From Gammaproteobacteria bacterium (GTDB lineage: Bacteria > Pseudomonadota > Gammaproteobacteria > Steroidobacterales > Steroidobacteraceae), in assembly GCA_028293725.1 (NCBI GenBank), contig JAQGOE010000208.1, positions 1 to 18,570 of the forward strand: a stretch of DNA of 18,570 bases, read 5' to 3'. How positions within the stretch are numbered: the first letter of the stretch is position 1; each line of letters begins with the position of its first letter. The notes under the pieces are model-generated. The model had not been told where the DNA came from, did not search any database, and saw nothing but the letters and a program-made list of their open reading frames with translations. Positions 13,864-18,570 of this stretch are shown one piece after another. The position numbers and the translations under genes were made by a program.

Positions 13864-15222
13864 ATGCCTTCGCGATCACAGATTTCTCTCGACCCATTCG
13901 TCGATGAGCAACGAATTGGCAAGTTCACACTGAATGTCTTGTTCTGGTGCTTCCTGGCCATGTTCAGTGACGGTTATGAGATCACGTCCATGTCGCTCGC
14001 GGCGGCGGAGCTGCGCAGTCTCTGGCATGTCCCGGACGCATCGTTCACCTGGGCATTGAGCGCAAGCTCCTGCGGAATCCTGCTCGGGGCGCCTGCATTC
14101 GGGTGGCTGGGGGATCGCTACGGCCGCAAGCGGGCCATCGTGTGGAGCACGTTGGTTTGTGCTCTCTCCACCCTGGCAGTGGTGGCCGCCAACAGCATCG
14201 GCGTGATCGCCATTCTGCGGTTGATTGCCGGAATAGGCATCGGCGGTCTGATGCCGAACACGATCGCGCTGAGCTCCGAGATGGCTCCCAAGAGACGCCG
14301 TGCGACGCTGGTCGTGCTGATGTTTGCGGGTGTGACCTTGGGCGGCAGTACGCCCGCGCTGATTGCCCGCTGGCTGCTACCCTCGCACGGCTGGACGGTG
14401 CTGTTCGAGTTCGGCGGCTGGTTTGGTTTGGGGGTCGCCTGCGGCATCTGGCTCTTGATGCCCGAGTCGATCAGGTTCCTCGCTGTCAGCAAGCGACGGC
14501 CTGCCGAGCTACTCGCGATTGCCAGGCGCATGCGGCCGGATCTCAACATCACCGGTGAGGTGGATTGGTCGGTAGCGCCGGCACAGGACTCGCGGGGCAG
14601 CGGCTGGCGACAATTGTTCGCCCCCGGATTGAGGCAAGTGACGCCCCTCCTGTGGGTGTGCTTCGCAGCCACCCTCATGACCCATTATTTCCTGAACTCC
14701 TGGCTGCCGCTACTTGGGGCGGCCAGCGGACTGTCCCGGGAGGAGATCTCACTCACCGCGATGCTCTACAACGTGGGTGGAACTCTCGGCGGCATCCTGA
14801 TGAGCGTGCTGATGGACCGCTACGGCTTCGTCATCATTGCACTGTTGTTTGGAGTCGCGGTCCCTTCGATCGCTCTGCTGGGCCTGACGGGGATGAACGG
14901 TCCGGCGCTGCTGCCGCTGGTGTTCGTGGCCGGGCTCGCCGTGCTCGGCGCGCAGTTCGGCAACAATGCCGCCGCCGGAATGTTGTATCCGACCGAGTTC
15001 CGGGCCAAGGCCGTCGGGTGGGCGCTCGGGGTGGGCCGGCTGGGGTCGATACTCGGCCAGGTCCTGGGCGGTGTCCTGATCGAATGGCATGTCCCGTTGC
15101 GCGGGCTTCTCCTTGGTGCGTCACTGCCGATGCTGATCGGCGCGGCGGCCGCGGCGCGACTGACACGAAAACGGGGAGCGGTCGTCCCTGATTCGCTCTG
15201 CGCCCCCCTGCTCGATGAGTGA
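13864..15222 (+). CDS. MFS transporter, aromatic acid:H+ symporter (AAHS) type
   Basis: This encodes 452 residues with the 12-helix layout of the major facilitator superfamily. FSDGYEI at residues 34-40 in helix 1 matches the DGxD/E motif of PcaK-like permeases, whose acidic residue is needed for transport. GDRYGRKR at 83-90 is the conserved loop between helices 2 and 3, with its partner MDRYGF in the second half. RLIAGIGIGGLMPN in helix 4 and the YPTEFRAKAVGW segment late are also typical. AAHS permeases bring benzoate-type acids such as 4-hydroxybenzoate, protocatechuate or gallate into the cytoplasm with protons. The gene begins 15 bases after the receptor and precedes an esterase, so it probably takes in the acid released in the periplasm. 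The exact substrate cannot be read from the sequence. Confidence 0.9.
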   Translation: MPSRSQISLDPFVDEQRIGKFTLNVLFWCFLAMFSDGYEITSMSLAAAELRSLWHVPDASFTWALSASSCGILLGAPAFGWLGDRYGRKRAIVWSTLVCALSTLAVVAANSIGVIAILRLIAGIGIGGLMPNTIALSSEMAPKRRRATLVVLMFAGVTLGGSTPALIARWLLPSHGWTVLFEFGGWFGLGVACGIWLLMPESIRFLAVSKRRPAELLAIARRMRPDLNITGEVDWSVAPAQDSRGSGWRQLFAPGLRQVTPLLWVCFAATLMTHYFLNSWLPLLGAASGLSREEISLTAMLYNVGGTLGGILMSVLMDRYGFVIIALLFGVAVPSIALLGLTGMNGPALLPLVFVAGLAVLGAQFGNNAAAGMLYPTEFRAKAVGWALGVGRLGSILGQVLGGVLIEWHVPLRGLLLGASLPMLIGAAAAARLTRKRGAVVPDSLCAPLLDE

Positions 15223-15306
15223 GTACGTGCCGGTGACTTGTATTGATTTGCGCAGCCGGCGAGGATTGCCGATCGCCGTGAGAACACAATGAAGGGGAAT
15301 TTCGCG

Positions 15307-16890
15307 ATGCTTAGAACGAGTTTGCCGCTCAGGCTCTCTGCGGTTGTAATGTGGATGCTGGCGACCGCTACCGCTCAGCCCGCCGAGGCCGGCGCGCCGA
15401 AGGCGTGCGCCGCGCTCACCTCCTTCAAGGCACCCGGCTTCAACATGGTCATCACACAGGCCGTGGAGGTTCCGGAGGGGCCCGTGCCGGCGATTCCCTT
15501 CGGCCCGGCTTTTTCCGGAAATTTACCCGTGTACTGCCGCGTCGATGGCGTCATCGATCCGCGCACCGGCCGGGATGGGAAGCCCTACGCCATTGGCTTT
15601 GCGGTGGCGATGCCCGTGAACTGGAACGGTCGGTTCCTGATGCAGGGTGGCGGTGGTCTCAACGGCAATGTCGCCTTGCCCATCGGCAGTGTTGCGGCGA
15701 GTGATGTGCCGGCGCTGGCGCGCGGCTTCGCCGTCGTCACTACGGATAGCGGTCACAAGAGTTCCGCCGTGTTTGACGCGAGCTTCCTGGCGGACCAGGA
15801 AGCGACGGTAAACTTCTTGTATCAGGCCGTCGGCAAGGTCGCTCAGGTCGGCAAACAAGTCGTGTTGGCTCACTACGGACGCGCAGTGGCACACTCGTAC
15901 TTCATGGGTTGCTCGACCGGTGGGCGCGAGGCGATGCTCATGTCCCAGCGGTATCCGGATTTCTTCGACGGCATCATTGCCGGTGCTCCGGCTATGCGGA
16001 CCACCTACTCCAATCTGGCGGATAAGTGGATCACTGTCGCGCTCAACCAGGTTGCGCCGAAGGATGACCAAGGCCGACCTGAGAGCTCGCGCGCCCTGTC
16101 GGACAGCGACCGCAAGCTCGTCATCGACTCGGTCCTCCAGGCTTGCGATGCCAACGACGGCATCGTCGACGGAATGATCTTCGATCCGAAAAGTTGTGGG
16201 TTCAATCCTGCTGAGCTCGCCTGCAAAGGGCCGAAGACCGCGTCATGTCTGCTGCCGGAACAGGCCGCGGCGCTGGCGAAAGGATTCGCGGGCCCGAAGG
16301 ATTCTCATGGCAACGCCGTATACCCGGGTTTCTGGTTCGATACCGGCATTGCCGACACGCAAGGCATCCCCGGTCTGCTCAACCCTGGAGCGAGCCCCGT
16401 CGGCGGTCCCGTCACGGCGACCCAGATGGATGTCGACCACGAGGCGAGGCTCGCCGCCACGGCGAACGCAGCGGTCGGAGACACTGCCTCCTGGACCCAA
16501 CTCAACACGTTCTCCGGGCACGGCGGGAAACTCATTTTCTTTCACGGTGTGAGCGATCCCTGGTTCTCCGCGCAGGAGACCGTGCGCTATTACGAACAAC
16601 TAGGCCAGGACAACGGCGGTCCCGAGGCGGTCTCGGGGTGGAGCAGGCTGTTCCTCGTGCCGGGAATGAGTCACTGTTCAGGTGGCTCGGCAGCGCTCGA
16701 TCGTTTCGATCTGCTCGAGCCGCTGGTGAACTGGGTCGAGCAGGGGCGGGCGCCCCAGGCTGTGGTCGCCACCGGCAAGGCATTCCCGAAGCGCAGCCGG
16801 CCGCTGTGCGCGTACCCGCAGCATGCTCACTACAAGGGCTCGGGCGATCCTCAGAAGGCTGAGAGTTTCGAGTGCCGGCCGCCGAAATGA
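15307..16890 (+). CDS. Tannase/feruloyl esterase family hydrolase (exported)
   Basis: From ATG 15307 this gives 527 residues. A signal peptide (MLRTSLPLRLSAVVMWMLAT..AEA) marks export. The family's CS-D-HC catalytic arrangement is complete: Cys202-Ser203 in GCSTGGRE, Asp417 in GVSDPW, and His456-Cys457 in MSHCSGG; the two cysteines are known to form a disulfide that brings Ser and His together. DANDGIVDGMIFDP (281-294) matches the calcium-binding loop of the lid domain. Such enzymes split esters of gallic or hydroxycinnamic acids; MHET hydrolase belongs to the same family. I prefer ATG 15307 over 15289 because AGGGGA lies eight bases before it and the signal peptide is then of normal shape. 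It follows the permease by about 85 bases and probably ends the operon. The exact ester cannot be predicted. Confidence 0.92.
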   Translation: MLRTSLPLRLSAVVMWMLATATAQPAEAGAPKACAALTSFKAPGFNMVITQAVEVPEGPVPAIPFGPAFSGNLPVYCRVDGVIDPRTGRDGKPYAIGFAVAMPVNWNGRFLMQGGGGLNGNVALPIGSVAASDVPALARGFAVVTTDSGHKSSAVFDASFLADQEATVNFLYQAVGKVAQVGKQVVLAHYGRAVAHSYFMGCSTGGREAMLMSQRYPDFFDGIIAGAPAMRTTYSNLADKWITVALNQVAPKDDQGRPESSRALSDSDRKLVIDSVLQACDANDGIVDGMIFDPKSCGFNPAELACKGPKTASCLLPEQAAALAKGFAGPKDSHGNAVYPGFWFDTGIADTQGIPGLLNPGASPVGGPVTATQMDVDHEARLAATANAAVGDTASWTQLNTFSGHGGKLIFFHGVSDPWFSAQETVRYYEQLGQDNGGPEAVSGWSRLFLVPGMSHCSGGSAALDRFDLLEPLVNWVEQGRAPQAVVATGKAFPKRSRPLCAYPQHAHYKGSGDPQKAESFECRPPK

Positions 16891-16939
16891 CGCCGGGTAG
16901 CCGACTCTACTTGCAGCTCCTCGCTTCGGGCTCGGCCGG

Positions 16940-18562
16940 TTAATTTTCGCACGCGAAACTCTTCTCGCTGTTGGGATCGCCGCCGTGGAAGCGGGCGACG
17001 AGCGGATGCGGACACAGTGGTCGGGTAACGCCAGGAAAAGCCTTGCCCCGCGCGACAATCCGGTCCGGCGGATGGGCGTGCTCCACCCAGTCCTCGATTG
17101 CGGTCAGCATGTCGAACTGGTCCGTCGCCGGTCCGCCCGAACAATGGGTCATACCGGGCACCATGAACAGGCGCGCCCAGTCCTCGATCCGCCCGGGAGT
17201 GCGACTGCGTACCCGTTCGTACCAGGCGGCGGTATCGAGCGGAGAAAGGCCCTGATCGCTCAGCCCGTGATACAGAATGAGCTTGCCGTGACCGGCAAAC
17301 GTACTCAAGTACGTCGCATCGGCGTCATTGTACTTCGATGTTTCGAGCACCCGCGCCAGGTCGCGATCGAAATCGAAGCCCATGGGGTCGAACGATGGAT
17401 CGGGTGGTGTCATGCTGTAGAAGCGCAGGGAATCGAACCCGAGCGTCGCATCCGCCGAGTTGGATTTCCCGCTGGGGGAGGTTCCGAGGTGCATACGGTA
17501 AAACGCAGGCTCCCCTATGCCGGCATCGTAGGGGAAGGCGGCGTAGAGGGGCTGCCCCTGAGAGTCATGGGGCCCCTCCATGAGGCTCTTCAGCGCGGCG
17601 ACCTGCTCGTTGCTCAGGCACTGCGGGTTCTTCGTTCCCTTACAGCTCAGAACCCCCGGATCGAAGTGACAGGCGCGGTAGTCGTTGATCATCCCATCGA
17701 CCAGACCATCGTGGGCGTCACACTCCGTGAGGACCGCCGTCGCAACGAGGTGCAGGTCCGACTCAGACAGCGCTCGGCTGATGATTGGACGGCCCTCGTC
17801 GTCCCGCGGAGCCGCTCGCGCCAGCACGATCTCGTTCCAGGCTTCGGCCACGTTTGTCCGGGTCAGCCTGAAGGAGGGGTCTCCAGCCACGATACCGTCA
17901 AACTCCAGCGGCAGCCGTTGCGCGGCCATCATGGCTTGCCGCCCGCCGTTGGAGCAGCCGACGAAGTACGAGCGTTGCGGCAGGCGCCCGTAGAAGCGCG
18001 CAATGACGGCTTTTGCCAGCAAAGTGGTTTTGTCGACCGCGTTGTACGCATAGTCGATGCGGGCCTGTTGGTCGAGGGCGAAGTGCGGATCGATCATGGA
18101 TCCGCTTCGATGCCCTCCATCCGTGGAGACCACCGCGAAGCCGCGCGCGAGGCCGGGTGGATTGGCTCCGGCGGTCGCGCCGTAGCTCGGCGACAGCACC
18201 CCGTCCAGTCCACCGCCCCCCTGGAATTCAAACCCACCATTCCAGCGCGCCGGCAGTCTCAGCTCGAAACCGATGCCGAACTGCTGACCGTCAGGTCCGG
18301 TGCGCGGCGCGAGCGTCGCGCGAAAGAGGCAGTGCGCGGGGAGCTCGGCAGTTACGCCGGAGCCAGCGCCGGCAGGCCCGGCCGAAGCGTGTCCTGCCGG
18401 CACGAACTGCGGCTCCTGCGCCACGAGTCCCGGCTGGGTAAAACTTTTCAACTCGAGACAGCGTTTTACCGGATCGCTTTCCGAGGGCATTCGCGGCGCA
18501 TCTGCGGCCAATGCGGTGCCCCACAATATTGCACCGGCGCCCAGCGCTACCCAACTCAACAT
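16940..18562 (-). CDS. Second tannase/feruloyl esterase family hydrolase, start possibly outside the window
   Basis: This gives 540 residues from ATG 18562, which is eight bases from the right edge. The catalytic set is complete: Cys203-Ser204 in GCSNGGRQ, Asp436 in GLSDQG, His473-Cys474 in MTHCSGG. A calcium loop DAHDGLVDGM is at about 282-291. The N-terminus (VALGAGAILWGTALAADA) is the core and cleavage site of a signal peptide, but the basic residues usual at its front are missing after this ATG. The upstream codons still in view (K, L) are open, so the real start may lie further right. It is a clear relative of the esterase at 15307 but differs in the lid region (residues about 340-420), so it probably takes a different ester. 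The two genes converge with 49 bases between their ends. Confidence 0.9.
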   Translation of the reverse strand: MLSWVALGAGAILWGTALAADAPRMPSESDPVKRCLELKSFTQPGLVAQEPQFVPAGHASAGPAGAGSGVTAELPAHCLFRATLAPRTGPDGQQFGIGFELRLPARWNGGFEFQGGGGLDGVLSPSYGATAGANPPGLARGFAVVSTDGGHRSGSMIDPHFALDQQARIDYAYNAVDKTTLLAKAVIARFYGRLPQRSYFVGCSNGGRQAMMAAQRLPLEFDGIVAGDPSFRLTRTNVAEAWNEIVLARAAPRDDEGRPIISRALSESDLHLVATAVLTECDAHDGLVDGMINDYRACHFDPGVLSCKGTKNPQCLSNEQVAALKSLMEGPHDSQGQPLYAAFPYDAGIGEPAFYRMHLGTSPSGKSNSADATLGFDSLRFYSMTPPDPSFDPMGFDFDRDLARVLETSKYNDADATYLSTFAGHGKLILYHGLSDQGLSPLDTAAWYERVRSRTPGRIEDWARLFMVPGMTHCSGGPATDQFDMLTAIEDWVEHAHPPDRIVARGKAFPGVTRPLCPHPLVARFHGGDPNSEKSFACEN

Positions 18563-18570
18563 CAGTTTCG

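Noticed and set aside
15257..15278. CGGCGA/TCGCCG inverted repeat between permease and tannase
   Set aside because: A six-base stem with a ten-base loop and no T run is expected by chance in GC-rich DNA.
16891..16939. Shared terminator between the convergent tannase genes
   Set aside because: Only a weak stem (GCCGA/TCGGC with a bulge and a loop of more than 20 bases) can be drawn; not enough to call.
17306..17321. ACGTACT-CA-AGTACGT inverted repeat
   Set aside because: It lies inside the conserved coding sequence of the second tannase (YLSTFAGHG region) and is probably chance.
1..18570. CRISPR arrays, tRNA or rRNA genes, integrases or transposases
   Set aside because: I looked for regular direct repeats, tRNA-like cloverleaf arms and DDE or tyrosine-recombinase motifs and saw none.

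Overview
The window reads as chromosomal DNA of a GC-rich Gram-negative proteobacterium. The evidence is an STN-type TonB-dependent receptor with its own FecI/FecR pair, exported tannase-family esterases and an AAHS-type aromatic acid transporter. This combination is common in Steroidobacter-like gammaproteobacteria, sphingomonads and caulobacters; I cannot fix the genus from sequence alone.

Left part (1-5178): a poorly packed, partly decayed region. The clearest intact gene encodes a TIR-domain protein with an unrecognised C-terminal half (474-1925). Two further intact-looking genes of unknown function follow: one of the 'GALIPDELY' family (2913-3527) and, on the minus strand, a single-pass membrane protein (3898-4515). 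Between them lie gene remnants that make sense only if frameshifts are allowed: a piece of a larger protein (1965-2549, plus), a Walker A ATPase (about 3545-3836, minus) and a HEPN-like C-terminal piece (4772-5047, plus). A strong imperfect hairpin lies at 4743-4797. I read this as a worn-down accessory, possibly defence-type, island.

Middle part (5179-8244): an IclR-family regulator (minus) faces a divergent two-gene unit for a two-component flavin monooxygenase, the HpaB-like oxygenase (6170-7669) and its flavin reductase (7684-8244). A 7-4-7 inverted repeat sits over the predicted start site of the oxygenase promoter and is the best candidate IclR operator.

Right part (8245-18570): an AraC/FeaR-like regulator (8397-9401), preceded by a perfect 18-bp LacI/PurR-like palindrome. 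It is followed by a same-strand run of ECF sigma factor, FecR-like anti-sigma factor, TonB-dependent receptor, aromatic acid:H+ symporter and tannase/feruloyl esterase (9490-16890). A second, convergent tannase-family esterase (16940-18562, minus) closes the window; its true start may lie beyond the right edge.

Taken together, 5179-18562 looks like a locus for aromatic (phenolic) esters. The receptor would bring a large ester across the outer membrane and signal through FecR/FecI. The two exported esterases would release phenolic acid, the AAHS permease would carry it inward, and the HpaB/HpaC-like pair would add an ortho hydroxyl. IclR, AraC and an off-window LacI-type regulator may supply control. 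No ring-cleavage gene is present in the window.
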